Part shown: one piece after another, positions 9,204 through 18,203 of the stretch
Numbering within the stretch: position 1 is the first letter of the stretch
Layout of the letters: every line of letters begins with the position of its first letter
Assembly: GCA_945874805.1 (NCBI GenBank)
Contig: CAMCJI010000012.1
Location: forward strand, 1-35,437
From: Asaia bogorensis
Lineage (GTDB): Bacteria; Pseudomonadota; Alphaproteobacteria; Acetobacterales; Acetobacteraceae
DNA length: 35,437 bases
Reading direction: 5' to 3'
The notes under the pieces: generated by a model
Seen by the model: only the letters and a program-made list of their open reading frames with translations
Databases searched by the model: none
What the model was told of the DNA's origin: nothing
Position numbers and translations under genes: made by a program

Positions 9204-10436
9204 ATGCGCCTCAACCGCCGCGCCCTCCTGGGCGCCGCTGCCGGGCTCGCCGCCGCGCCGCGTGCCTACGCACAGGCCAAGCCGATCAATATCAGCACCA
9301 TCCGCACGCCCTCCTACGAGTACTACACGCAGAAGGCGACGACCGTGCTGCCTGGCGTGCGCGTCGAGCCGACGATCATGCAGATCGACAAGATGCTGGA
9401 GCTGTTCGCCATCCAGCAGTCCTCCAAGTCTGACGGATTCGACATCGTCTGGACCTCGGACGCGGTTTATGCCGGCTACGCCAAGAAGGGCTGGCTGGAG
9501 CCGCTCGACGATCTTTGGGAGAAATACAAGAACGAATACAACTTCGCCGACTTCCCCGCCTCGGTCGTGGACGGCTTCCGCTACGAGGGCAAGCTCTACG
9601 CCATCCCGACGCTGACCAACACTGAGCTGCTGTTCTACCGCACCGACCTGCTGGGCGAGAAGAACATCGCGGTGCCGAAGAGCTATGCCGACTACCGTGC
9701 CGCCGCCGCCGCCCTGCACACGCCGCGCCGCTCCGGCATCGGCATGAAGTTCAAGCCGGTCGATGCGGCGATGAACAGCCTGCACTACTTCCTCAACGTG
9801 CATGGCGATGGCTGGTTCGACAAGCAGTGGCGCCCGACCTTCAACTCGCCCAAGGGTGTTGCCGCCATCGAGGCGATCCGCGACATCGGCAAGTTCGCCG
9901 CCCCCGGCTTCACCGCCCAGGCGAACGACGAAAACACCGTGCTGATGCAGCAGGACCTGATCGCCATGCAGATCATGTGGGTCAGCCGGGCGGCGCAGAT
10001 GAACAACGCCGAACGCTCGAAGGTGGTCGGCAAGGTCGGGTTTGCTCCGGCGCCCGGCGGCGGTGCGCGCATCGGTTATGACGGCTTCGCTATCGCCAAG
10101 GGCAGCAAGGCCGACCGTGAGACGATGTTCCGGGTGATGGCGGCGACCACGTCGGCCGCCGTGGTGCGCGAGGGTTCGGCGGTGATCGTGCCGGCGCGCA
10201 ACTCGCTGCTGTCCGACCCCGAGTTGGTGGCGAAATACAACTTTTTCCCGGTCGTCCAGGAAGGGCTCAAGACCGGCAAGGTATTGCCGAACCTGCCGGA
10301 ATTCTCCGAGACCGCGGAGATCACCACGCGCTACATGAACCAGGCGATCGTCGGGCAATTGCCGGTGAAGCAGGCGCTGGACACCGCGGCCGCCGAGGTC
10401 ACGGAGTTCCTGAAGAAGCGCGGCTACAGCCTGTAG
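9204..10436 (+). CDS. Family 1 extracellular solute-binding protein, probable Tat substrate
   Basis: Periplasmic binding protein of the sugar/polyol class (SBP family 1); 410 aa. The N-terminus MRLNRRALLGAAAGLAAAPR then AYAQA is a twin-arginine-type signal. Typical features are FDIVWTSDAVYAGYAKKGWLEPLDD, GKLYAIPTLTNTELLFYRTDLL and NSPKGVAAIEAI (quoted in parts). The C-terminal half carries GYDGFAIAKGSK and ARNSLLSDPEL. AAGGGG upstream supports the ATG at 9204. No MalF/MalG-type permeases or ATPase lie next to it; the next gene is convergent. Ligand not deducible. It is an orphan receptor, or its transporter genes are elsewhere. Confidence 0.9.
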   Translation: MRLNRRALLGAAAGLAAAPRAYAQAKPINISTIRTPSYEYYTQKATTVLPGVRVEPTIMQIDKMLELFAIQQSSKSDGFDIVWTSDAVYAGYAKKGWLEPLDDLWEKYKNEYNFADFPASVVDGFRYEGKLYAIPTLTNTELLFYRTDLLGEKNIAVPKSYADYRAAAAALHTPRRSGIGMKFKPVDAAMNSLHYFLNVHGDGWFDKQWRPTFNSPKGVAAIEAIRDIGKFAAPGFTAQANDENTVLMQQDLIAMQIMWVSRAAQMNNAERSKVVGKVGFAPAPGGGARIGYDGFAIAKGSKADRETMFRVMAATTSAAVVREGSAVIVPARNSLLSDPELVAKYNFFPVVQEGLKTGKVLPNLPEFSETAEITTRYMNQAIVGQLPVKQALDTAAAEVTEFLKKRGYSL

Positions 10437-10447
10437 CGGTCATGCGG

Positions 10448-10476
10448 CCGGTTGGGGGCGTCGCGCCTCCAGCCGG
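10448..10476. terminator. Bidirectional hairpin between convergent genes
   Basis: CCGGTTGGGGGC (10448-10459) pairs with GCCTCCAGCCGG (10465-10476) over 12 bp including two G-T wobbles, with the 5-base loop GTCGC. It lies centrally in the 51-base gap between the convergent family 1 SBP gene and the RNA methyltransferase gene. No U-tract. Position and stem strength make it the likely transcription end for both genes. Confidence 0.6.
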
Positions 10477-10487
10477 ACGAAACCGCG

Positions 10488-11750
10488 CTACCGTCCGAAA
10501 ACGGTCACGCTTTCCAGCCGCGGCGACCAGAGGAACTGGTCGATCGGGGTGGCGGCCAACAGCTTGAAACCGGCGCCATGCAGCATTTTCGCATCCCGCG
10601 CCAGGGCGGCGGGGTTGCAGCTCACGTAGATAACGCGCTTGACCGCCGAGGCGGCGATCTGCGCGGTTTGGGTCGCCGCACCGTCGAAGGGCGGGTCCAG
10701 CACCACGCCGACATAGGCTGCCAGTTCCTTCGGCATCAGCGGCTGGCGGCCGAGGTCGCGGCGTTGCACGTCGATGCGCCCGGCCAGGCCGGCATTGTTG
10801 GCGCCATGCGCCAGGGCGGCGGCAGAGGCGGTATCGCCCTCGAACGCGGCGACACGGATGTGTTTGGCGAGCGCGAAGCTCAGCGTGCCGCAACCGGCGA
10901 ACAGCTCGGCCATCCGGCTCTTGGAGGTCAACTTGCCAGGAATTCCGGCGATGACGGCGGCGATGATCGCGGCCTCGCCGTCGGGCGTCGCCTGCAGGAA
11001 GGCGCCGGGCGGGATGGTGACGGCAACGCCGGACAGGCTGGTCACCGGCGGGCGCAACTGCGCGCCGGGCTCCGGCAGCCCCTTGCCGACGGCGACGGAC
11101 AGGCGCGGCAGGCCGTGTTCCGTCCCGAAGGCGGCGAGCCGGGCGCGATCCGTCGCATCCGGCGTCGCATCTAGGCGGAGCAGGATGTCCGGCCCGGAGT
11201 CGAGCAGGTTGACGATGGCCGAACCCTCGCGCTTCAGCGCATTCAGCCGCCGCAGCATCTGCCGCAGCGGTTCGATCAGGGCGGCCAATGCGGGATGCAG
11301 CACCGGGCAGACGTCGAGGTCGATGATCTCGGTCGTATGCGCGCGATGCAGGCCGAGCAGCAGCGCCGGGCCCTGGCGGCGCACGGCGAGGTCCATCCGC
11401 CGGCGGGTGCCGGGGTGGGCGACGACGAGGGGGGCGACCGGCGCATCGGCATAGCCGGCGCGGCGCAGCGCACCGGTCAGCAGGCCCGATTTCCAGGCGC
11501 GGTAGGGTGCATCCGCCCAGTGCTGCAACGCGCAGCCACCGCAGGCGCCGAAATGCGGGCAGGGCGGCGCGACGCGCTCGGCACTCGGCTCGATGATGGC
11601 GGCCTTGGCCGTCAGCCCGTCGCCGCGCTTGGTCAGCGGGCCGGCATCGACCGCCTCGCCCGGCAGGGTGAAGGGCAGATAAACCGAAGTGCCGTCGGGC
11701 AGGGTGGCGAGACCGTCGCCCTCCTGCCCGATGCGATCAATCCGGATCAG
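10488..11750 (-). CDS. [4Fe-4S] class I SAM-dependent RNA (uracil-5) methyltransferase, RumA/TrmA family
   Basis: Methylates a uridine in 23S rRNA or tRNA; cytoplasmic; about 420 aa. The first ATG/GTG/TTG in this frame (TTG at 11528) lies inside the iron-sulfur motif and cannot be the true start. Reading further upstream restores a family-like N-terminus, [19 protein letters not shown], and the cluster motif [10 protein letters not shown] (C64, C70, C73), with the fourth ligand in CPVLHP (C148). There is no ATG, GTG or TTG in frame before gcdH coding begins. The best start is CTG at 11750, overlapping the gcdH TGA as CTGA; ATC (11747) or ATT (11741) are alternatives. Catalytic features are [14 protein letters not shown] (SAM site), LDPPFDGA and the nucleophile in [12 protein letters not shown] (C377). 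RlmD, RlmC or TrmA specificity cannot be assigned. Confidence 0.85.
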   Translation of the reverse strand: MIRIDRIGQEGDGLATLPDGTSVYLPFTLPGEAVDAGPLTKRGDGLTAKAAIIEPSAERVAPPCPHFGACGGCALQHWADAPYRAWKSGLLTGALRRAGYADAPVAPLVVAHPGTRRRMDLAVRRQGPALLLGLHRAHTTEIIDLDVCPVLHPALAALIEPLRQMLRRLNALKREGSAIVNLLDSGPDILLRLDATPDATDRARLAAFGTEHGLPRLSVAVGKGLPEPGAQLRPPVTSLSGVAVTIPPGAFLQATPDGEAAIIAAVIAGIPGKLTSKSRMAELFAGCGTLSFALAKHIRVAAFEGDTASAAALAHGANNAGLAGRIDVQRRDLGRQPLMPKELAAYVGVVLDPPFDGAATQTAQIAASAVKRVIYVSCNPAALARDAKMLHGAGFKLLAATPIDQFLWSPRLESVTVFGR

Positions 11751-12952
11751 CCGCCGAACGCCGAAATGCCGGTCTGCGCGCGGCCGAGGATCAGGGCGTG
11801 GACGTCGTGGGTGCCCTCGTAGGTGTTCACCGTCTCCAGGTTCATCACGTGGCGGATGACGTGGTACTCATCGACGATGCCGTTGCCGCCGTGCATGTCG
11901 CGCGACATGCGGGCGATATCGAGCGACTTGCCGCAGGAGTTGCGCTTGCACAGCGAGATCATCTCCGGTGCCGCGCGGCCTTCGTCCATCAGGCGGCCGA
12001 GGCGCAGGACGGATTGCAGCGCCAGCGTGATCTCCGTCTGCATGTCCGCCAGCTTCTTCTGGATCAGCTGGGTGGCGGCGAGCGGGCGGCCGAAGACGAT
12101 GCGGTCGAGCGTGTAGGTGCGCGCGGCATGCCAGCAGAACTCGGCCGCCCCGAGGGCGCCCCAGGAGATGCCGTAGCGGGCGTTGTTGAGGCAGGAGAAG
12201 GGGCCGCGCAGGCCCTTCACATGCGGCAGCATGTTCTCGGCGGGGACGAACACGTCCTGCATCATGATCATGCCGGTGCAGGAGGCGCGCAGGCTGAACT
12301 TGCCCTCGATCTTCGGGGCGGTGAGGCCCTTCATGCCCTTTTCCAGCACGTAGCCGCGGATGTCGCCCGCGTCGTCCTTGGCCCAGACGACGAAGACGTC
12401 GGCGATCGGGCTGTTGGAGATCCAGGTCTTCGAGCCGTTGAGGAGGTAGCCGCCATCGACGGTTTTGGCGCGGGTGCGCATGGAGCCGGGGTCTGAGCCG
12501 CCATCCGGCTCGGTCAGGCCGAAGCAGCCGACGAACTCGCCGGTGCGCAGCTTCGGCAGATACTTGTCCTTCGTCGCCTCCGATCCGAAGGCGTAGATCG
12601 GATACATGACGAGGCTGGACTGCACGGAGAAGGCGCTGCGGTAGCCGCTATCGACGCGCTCAACCTCGCGGGAGATCAGGCCATAGGCGACGTAGCCGAC
12701 ATCGGCGCAGCCGTGGCTGGAGAGGGTGGCGCCGAGGAAGCCCATGGCACCGAACTCGTTCATGATCTCCCGGTCGAAATGCTCGTTCCGGTTGGCCATG
12801 AGCACGCGGGGGAAGAGCTTCTCCTGGCAATACTCATGCGCCGCATCGCGGATCATGCGCTCTTCTTCGGTGAGCTGGTCTTCCAGCAGCAGGGCGTCGT
12901 CCCACTTGAACTTGCCCATCTTGCCCTTGGTGGCGGGTGCGATCGCGTCCAT
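11747..12952 (-). CDS. gcdH: Glutaryl-CoA dehydrogenase
   Basis: FAD acyl-CoA dehydrogenase, 401 aa, converting glutaryl-CoA to crotonyl-CoA in lysine/tryptophan/glutarate degradation. The N-terminal [19 protein letters not shown] block is typical of Gcd[17 protein letters not shown] carries R105 at the position of the arginine known to bind the substrate gamma-carboxylate. FAD-site motifs [15 protein letters not shown] and TWISNSP follow. The catalytic base is E379 in [26 protein letters not shown] ribosome-binding site eight bases upstream supports the ATG. It begins 2 bases after the helicase stop and overlaps the RNA methyltransferase downstream, an odd operon in which it is the only catabolic gene. 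No dedicated CoA-transferase or transporter adjoins it. Confidence 0.93.
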   Translation of the reverse strand: MDAIAPATKGKMGKFKWDDALLLEDQLTEEERMIRDAAHEYCQEKLFPRVLMANRNEHFDREIMNEFGAMGFLGATLSSHGCADVGYVAYGLISREVERVDSGYRSAFSVQSSLVMYPIYAFGSEATKDKYLPKLRTGEFVGCFGLTEPDGGSDPGSMRTRAKTVDGGYLLNGSKTWISNSPIADVFVVWAKDDAGDIRGYVLEKGMKGLTAPKIEGKFSLRASCTGMIMMQDVFVPAENMLPHVKGLRGPFSCLNNARYGISWGALGAAEFCWHAARTYTLDRIVFGRPLAATQLIQKKLADMQTEITLALQSVLRLGRLMDEGRAAPEMISLCKRNSCGKSLDIARMSRDMHGGNGIVDEYHVIRHVMNLETVNTYEGTHDVHALILGRAQTGISAFGG

Positions 12953-12954
12953 GG

Positions 12955-14904
12955 TCAGGCCTCCGTATCTTCAGTCTCGGCGGTGGTGGTGGTCGCGGGG
13001 CGGCGGCGTGCGGGGATCAGCATGAAGGCCGGCACATCGTCGCCGAAGCCACGCACGGACGGGCCGAGGTCGTCGTCACGCCGGCGGGGGCGGTCCTCGC
13101 GGGGGCGATCATCACGCGGGCGGTCATCGCGCGGCCGGTCCTCCCGGCTGCTGCGCTCCTCACGGGGGCGTTCCTCGCGCGGCCGGTCTTCGCGGCTGCT
13201 GCGCTCCTCGCGGGGACGCTCCTCCCGGGGGCGGTCTTCGCGCGGCCGTTCGTCTCGGCTGCGGCCCTCGCGGGGCGGGCGGCCCTCGCCGCGCGACGGG
13301 CGACGCTCGGCGCGGATGATCTGCGGCGGTGCGGCGTCCGGCAGGTCGGGCTGCGGCGCCAGCTCGGGCGGCAGTTCCAGTTCGAGCATGTCCGGCACGG
13401 GCTCCGGCGCATGTGCCACCACGGGCGCCACCACGGGCGCCGGTGCGGCTGCGGCGGCACGCGGTGCGCGGGGGGCGCGCGGCGGGCGGGGCGCGCGAGC
13501 CTCCGCGGCAGGCGCGTCGGCCGCAGGTTCGGCGGGCTTGGCGCTGCGGCTGCGGCCTTCGCCGCGCGCCGGCTTGGCTGCGGGCTTGCGCCCGCCGCGG
13601 CCACGCCGGCGGCCATCGCCCTCGGCCCATTCGACCGGGTCGAGGCCCGGGATTTCCACGCGCGGAATCGCATGGCCGGTCAGCTTTTCGATGGCTTCGA
13701 CGGCGAGGCGCTCATCGGCCATGGCGAGCGTGAAGGCGCGGCCCTCGCGCCCGGCGCGGCCGGTGCGGCCGATGCGGTGCACGTAGTCCTCGGCGTGGTT
13801 CGGCACGTCGAAGTTGAACACGTGGCTCAACCCGCCGATGTCGATGCCGCGGGCAGCAACGTCCGAGCAGCAGAGCAGGCGGATTTCGCCGGCCTTGAAC
13901 TTCTCCAGAGTCTGGAAGCGCATCGACTGCACCATGTCGCCATGCAGCGCGCCGACGGAGAAGCCGTGGCGGGACAGCGACTTGTAGAGGATGTCCACAT
14001 CCACTTTGCGGTTGCAGAAGATCAGCGCGTTCTGCACATCTTCCGAGCGGATAAGCCGGCGCAGCGCCTCGCGCTTGTCGAGCTCGGCCACCAGCGTCAG
14101 CCCCTCGGTGATCGTCGTCGCCACGGAAGCCGGGCGGGAGACGGTGATCTCCTTCGGGTTCTGTAGGAACGCATCAGCCAGGCGGCGGATCTCCGGCGCC
14201 ATGGTGGCGGAGAAGAACAGGGTCTGGCGGTTGGCCGGCAGCAGCGAGACGATGCGTTCCACATCAGGGATGAACCCCATGTCGAGCATGCGGTCCGCCT
14301 CGTCGATCACCAGCACGCGGCAGTCGGTCAGCAGCATCGATCCACGCTCGAACATGTCGAGCAGCCGGCCGGGCGTGGCGATCAGCACGTCCACGCCGCG
14401 CATCAGCAGTTCCTTCTGGTCGGACATGCTTTCGCCGCCGATGACCAGCGCGTGGGTCAGCTTCAGGTGCTTGCCGTATTCGACGAAGTTCTCGGCAACC
14501 TGCAGGGCCAGTTCGCGGGTCGGTTCCAGGATCAGGCTGCGCGGCATCCGCGCGCGCGCCCGGCTGCCCGAGAGGATGTCGATCATCGGCAGGGTGAAGC
14601 CGGCGGTCTTGCCGGTGCCGGTCTGGGCGCAGCCGAGGATGTCGCGGCCCATCAGCACGTAGGGGATCGCCTGCGCCTGGATCGGGGTGGGGATCAGGTA
14701 GCCCTTCTCACCGACGGCGCGGACGATCTCGGGCGATAGCCCGAGATCGGCGAAGCCGTTCGCCGGGGATTCGTCGTCTTCCGGCTCGTCGGGGATATCG
14801 TCGGTCTCGGCAGCAATTTCGGCGGCAGCCGGGGCTGCTTCATGCGGCAGGTCGGTGGCCGCCGGTGCGGCCGTCTCGTCAGGCTTGGGAGTCTTCTGGG
14901 TCAA
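12955..14904 (-). CDS. DEAD-box ATP-dependent RNA helicase with long RE/RD-rich tail
   Basis: RhlE/DeaD-type RNA helicase for ribosome assembly or RNA turnover; 649 aa from TTG 14904. From that start: acidic/Ala-rich leader (1-45), Q-motif region with [10 protein letters not shown], Walker A AQTGTGKT (93-100), PTRELA, ATPGR, DEAD (201-204), SAT (232-234), ARGIDI and [11 protein letters not shown] (376 on). From about 425 comes a disordered basic tail, first Ala/Pro/Arg-rich, then built of [10 protein letters not shown] units. The TTG start has AGGAAG ten bases upstream. An in-frame GTG at 14964 would add 20 residues unlike the family and lacks a ribosome-binding site, but cannot be excluded. 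First gene of the helicase-gcdH-methyltransferase run. Confidence 0.92.
   Translation of the reverse strand: MTQKTPKPDETAAPAATDLPHEAAPAAAEIAAETDDIPDEPEDDESPANGFADLGLSPEIVRAVGEKGYLIPTPIQAQAIPYVLMGRDILGCAQTGTGKTAGFTLPMIDILSGSRARARMPRSLILEPTRELALQVAENFVEYGKHLKLTHALVIGGESMSDQKELLMRGVDVLIATPGRLLDMFERGSMLLTDCRVLVIDEADRMLDMGFIPDVERIVSLLPANRQTLFFSATMAPEIRRLADAFLQNPKEITVSRPASVATTITEGLTLVAELDKREALRRLIRSEDVQNALIFCNRKVDVDILYKSLSRHGFSVGALHGDMVQSMRFQTLEKFKAGEIRLLCCSDVAARGIDIGGLSHVFNFDVPNHAEDYVHRIGRTGRAGREGRAFTLAMADERLAVEAIEKLTGHAIPRVEIPGLDPVEWAEGDGRRRGRGGRKPAAKPARGEGRSRSAKPAEPAADAPAAEARAPRPPRAPRAPRAAAAAPAPVVAPVVAHAPEPVPDMLELELPPELAPQPDLPDAAPPQIIRAERRPSRGEGRPPREGRSRDERPREDRPREERPREERSSREDRPREERPREERSSREDRPRDDRPRDDRPREDRPRRRDDDLGPSVRGFGDDVPAFMLIPARRRPATTTTAETEDTEA
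13129..13224 (-). repeat. Two 48-bp tandem repeats inside the helicase tail
   Basis: Positions 13129-13176 and 13177-13224 are two adjacent 48-base units differing at five positions. Each encodes the 16-residue unit [16 protein letters not shown], itself made of 5-residue RPREE-like steps. Further degenerate steps ([10 protein letters not shown]) flank them from about 13075 to 13255. The number of units in phase with codons can change without a frameshift. Confidence 0.85.
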
Positions 14905-15109
14905 AATCTCGGTGCTTCCTAGTGCGTGACGACCATAGGCAGAATCGCCGAAGGACTGAATCACGCGGTCAATTCACGCAGGCGGCGCACAGGCACGCCG
15001 CAGCATCGCGCCCAGGGCGCGTCTGAGGCCTTCGTATCTGGAAATACCCTCACAAAGTCAAGGTTTCCCGGCACGCCGCGCGGGAGGCTGCCATACGGCG
15101 GTAGCACCT
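14905..15109 (-). promoter_or_regulatory. Gap between the RND operon end and the helicase start
   Basis: 205 bases upstream of the helicase TTG and downstream of the last RND gene, both on the minus strand. It contains the AGGAAG ribosome-binding site (14915-14920, minus strand) and small GC-rich dyads such as CGCCCAGGGCG near 15007. It presumably carries the RND-operon terminator and helicase promoter, but no convincing promoter boxes or strong terminator were found. Confidence 0.3.
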
Positions 15110-18100
15110 CTATTCCGCCGCAACCGGGATCGGCCGGGCACGGCGCCGCTGCAGGGCCAGATAAACCACCGGCGTGGTGTAAAGCGTGAGCACCTGCGAG
15201 ACGATCAGCCCCCCCGCGATGGACACGCCGAGCGGCTGGCGCAGCTCTGCCCCGGTGCCGAAGGCGAAGGCCAGCGGCAGCGCGCCCAGCAGGGCGGCCA
15301 ACGTTGTCATCACGATCGGGCGGAAGCGTTCCACGCAGGCGGCGCGGATCGCCTGCTCCGGCGAGCGGCCGTGCAGCCGCTCCTCCTCGAGCGCGAAATC
15401 CACCATCATGATGGCGTTTTTCTTGACGATGCCCATCAGCAGCAGGATGCCGATGATCGCCATGATCGACAGCTCCGCCCCGCTGGCGAACACCGCGAGC
15501 AGCGCCCCCAGCCCTGCCGATGGCAGCGTGGAGATGATGGTCAGCGGCTGCGTCAGGCTCTCGTAAAGCACCCCCAGCACGCCGTAGATCGCCAGGATGG
15601 CGGCGGCGATGAGCAGCGGCTGGCTCGCCAGGCTGTCGTTCAGCCAGCGGGAGTTGCCGGCGAATTCGGTGCGGATCGTCTCAGGCATCACCGCCTGGCG
15701 CGCCGCCTCGCGCACCGCATCGAGCGCGGTGGAGGCAGCGATGCCTTCGGGCAGGTTGTAGCTGATCGTCGCCGCCGGGAACTGGCCCTGATGGCGCACG
15801 GCCAGCGGGGCGCTGCCGCGCTCGACCGTCGTCACCGAGCCCAGCGGCACCTGCCGCCCGCCGGTGGCACCGACGAACACGCGATCGAGCATCGAGGGGT
15901 CGAGCTGCAAGGCGGGATCGGTCTCGACCACCACGCGATACTGGTTGCGCGGCCCGTAGATGATCGAGACCTGCCGTTGGGCGAACGCGTTGTTCAGCGC
16001 ATTGTCGATCGCCGCGACCGAGACACCCAGCCGGGCGGCCGCCGCGCGGTCGATCACCACATTGGCCTGCGGGCCGGTGCGGTCCTGATCTGAGGTGACG
16101 TCGGTCACTTCCGGCACGCTGCGCAGGCGCTCGACGAGCTGGATGGTCCAGTCCCGCAGTTCGCCGAGGTCCTCGCCCAGCAGCACGAACTGGTTGGAGG
16201 CGCCGCTGCGCCCGCCGCCGCGCAGTTCCTGCGCCGACCACAGGAAGGTCTGGATGCCCGCCATGCGGTTGAGCTGCGGGCGCAGCCGGCTGATCACCTG
16301 CTCGGCGCTCACCTTCCGCTCCGACAGCGGCTTCAGCCCGATGGTGAGCTGCCCGCGGTTCAGCGAGGCCCAGCCGGAGGTCACCCCGATCGTCGAACCC
16401 ACCGCGGCGACGGCGGGGTCGGCCAGCAGGATCTCCACCACCGCGCGCTGGCGCTGGGTCATCGCCGCGAACGATATCTCCGGCCCGGCCAGCGTCGCCC
16501 CCTGCATCAGCCCGGTATCCTGCGTCGGCAGGAAGCCTTTGGGGATGATGATGTAGAGCCACACCGTCAGCCCGGCGGCGCCTGCGGTCAGCAGCAGCAT
16601 CGCCCAGCGCCAGCGCAAGGCGACGTCCAGGGTTTCGGCATAGGCGGCCTGCAGGTTTGCGAAGCCGCGCTCGACCCAGCCGTCGATCCTCCGCCACAGC
16701 GTCGGCTTCGGGTTCACCGGCGCCGGGCGCAGGAAGCGGCCGACCAGCATTGGCGTCAGCGATAGCGAGACCACGGCGGAAATCGCGATCGCCATCGTCA
16801 GCACGGCGGCGAATTCGTGGAACATCCGCCCTAGGATGCCGCCCATGAACAGGATCGGGATGAACACCGCTACCAGCGAGATGCTGATCGACATCACCGT
16901 GAAGCCGATCTGCTTCGCCCCGTCATAGGCTGCCTGCAACGGCCGTTTGCCCATTTCCTGATGGCGGATGATGTTCTCGATCATCACGATGGCATCGTCC
17001 ACCACGAAGCCGACCGAAATGGTCAGCGCCATCAGCGAGAAGTTGTTCAGCGAGAAGCCGCACAGCCACATCCCCGCCAGCGTGCCGGCGATGGACAGCG
17101 GCACCGTCACCGCCGCGGCGATGGTCGGCACCGTGCGGCGCATGAAGATCAGCACCACCAGCAGCACCAGGGCGATGGAGATGAGCAAGGTGAGCTGCAC
17201 TTCGTCGATGCTGGCGCGGATGGTCTGCGTGCGGTCAGACAGCACCGTCAGCTTCACCTCCGCCGGCATCCAGGACAGCAGCAGCGGCAGGATCGCCTTC
17301 ACGTTGTCCACCGTCTCGATCACATTGGCGTCCGACGTCTTGGTGATGGTCAGCAGGATTGCCGGCTGGCGGCCGAACCAGGCTGCGAGGCGGGCGTTCG
17401 CCACGCCGTCGACCACCCGCGCCACGTCGCCCAGCCGCAGCACCGCGCCGCCGGACGATTTGATGACCAGCGCGCGATACTCCTCCGCCTTCGCCATCTG
17501 GCCGTTGATCGCCAGCGATTCCGCCCGCTCCGGCCCGTTGAAGCCGCCGACCGGGCCGTTGACGTTGGCGCGGCGGATGATGGTGGTGATGTCCTGGCCG
17601 GAGAGCCCGGCGGCAGCGAGCGCGGCGGGGTTGAGCTGCACCCGCACCGCCGGCTTCTCCGCGCCGTTCACCTGCACCTGGGCCACGCCGTCCACCTGGC
17701 TCAGCCGCTGGGCCAGCACCGAATCCGCCGCGTCATAGACCTGCGCCATCGACAGCGTGTCCGACGTCAGCGCCAGTGTCATCACCGGTGCCTCGGCCGG
17801 GTTGAATTTGCGGAAGAACGGGCGGGTCGGCAGGTCGGTCGGCAGGTCCGGCGTGGCCGCGTTGATTGCCGCCTGCACGTCCTTCGCCGCCCCGTTGATG
17901 TCGCGCTTGAGGTCGAACTGGATGACGATCGAAACCGACCCCACCGAACTGGTGGAGGTCAGCTCCGTCACCGCCGCGATCTCCCCCAGCCGGCGTTCCA
18001 GCGGGGCGGCGACGGAATTCGCCATCGTCTCCGGGTCCGCACCGGGGCGGCTGGCGAACACCACGATGGTGGGGATGGACACGCTGGGCAGCGGCGCCAC

Positions 18101-18199
18101 CGGCAGGAAGCGGAAGGCGACGATCCCCGATATCAGCAGCCCGATGGACAGCAGGATGGTCGCCACCGGCCGGCGGATGAAGATGGCGGAAAAGCCCAT
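15110..18199 (-). CDS. mdtC: RND efflux permease, MdtC-like (HAE1 family)
   Basis: Inner-membrane proton-driven efflux pump subunit; 1029 aa, full RND length. It starts MGFSAIFIRRPVATILLSIG with the first transmembrane helix at about 12-30, followed by the large periplasmic porter domain. TM4 carries the proton-relay pair in VGFVVDDAIVMIEN (near residue 400), and the second half has GIVKKNAIMMVDFALEEE with the relay Lys. Family blocks FLPVAPLPSVSIPTI and GVLYESLTQPLTIISTLPSAG (quoted in part) are present. It starts 4 bases after the stop of the other RND gene. In E. coli, MdtB and MdtC form a mixed trimer; two adjacent permeases with one fusion protein suggest the same here. Substrates unknown. 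Confidence 0.93.
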   Translation of the reverse strand: MGFSAIFIRRPVATILLSIGLLISGIVAFRFLPVAPLPSVSIPTIVVFASRPGADPETMANSVAAPLERRLGEIAAVTELTSTSSVGSVSIVIQFDLKRDINGAAKDVQAAINAATPDLPTDLPTRPFFRKFNPAEAPVMTLALTSDTLSMAQVYDAADSVLAQRLSQVDGVAQVQVNGAEKPAVRVQLNPAALAAAGLSGQDITTIIRRANVNGPVGGFNGPERAESLAINGQMAKAEEYRALVIKSSGGAVLRLGDVARVVDGVANARLAAWFGRQPAILLTITKTSDANVIETVDNVKAILPLLLSWMPAEVKLTVLSDRTQTIRASIDEVQLTLLISIALVLLVVLIFMRRTVPTIAAAVTVPLSIAGTLAGMWLCGFSLNNFSLMALTISVGFVVDDAIVMIENIIRHQEMGKRPLQAAYDGAKQIGFTVMSISISLVAVFIPILFMGGILGRMFHEFAAVLTMAIAISAVVSLSLTPMLVGRFLRPAPVNPKPTLWRRIDGWVERGFANLQAAYAETLDVALRWRWAMLLLTAGAAGLTVWLYIIIPKGFLPTQDTGLMQGATLAGPEISFAAMTQRQRAVVEILLADPAVAAVGSTIGVTSGWASLNRGQLTIGLKPLSERKVSAEQVISRLRPQLNRMAGIQTFLWSAQELRGGGRSGASNQFVLLGEDLGELRDWTIQLVERLRSVPEVTDVTSDQDRTGPQANVVIDRAAAARLGVSVAAIDNALNNAFAQRQVSIIYGPRNQYRVVVETDPALQLDPSMLDRVFVGATGGRQVPLGSVTTVERGSAPLAVRHQGQFPAATISYNLPEGIAASTALDAVREAARQAVMPETIRTEFAGNSRWLNDSLASQPLLIAAAILAIYGVLGVLYESLTQPLTIISTLPSAGLGALLAVFASGAELSIMAIIGILLLMGIVKKNAIMMVDFALEEERLHGRSPEQAIRAACVERFRPIVMTTLAALLGALPLAFAFGTGAELRQPLGVSIAGGLIVSQVLTLYTTPVVYLALQRRRARPIPVAAE

Positions 18200-18203
18200 C
18201 TAT

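Noticed and set aside
11276-11528. TTG 11528 as the start of the RNA methyltransferase
   Set aside because: It would remove the three-cysteine cluster motif and the N-terminal domain, both of which are clearly encoded upstream in the same frame.
13080-13260. Regular repeats considered as a CRISPR array
   Set aside because: The repeats are contiguous and codon-phased inside the helicase tail, with no unique spacers.
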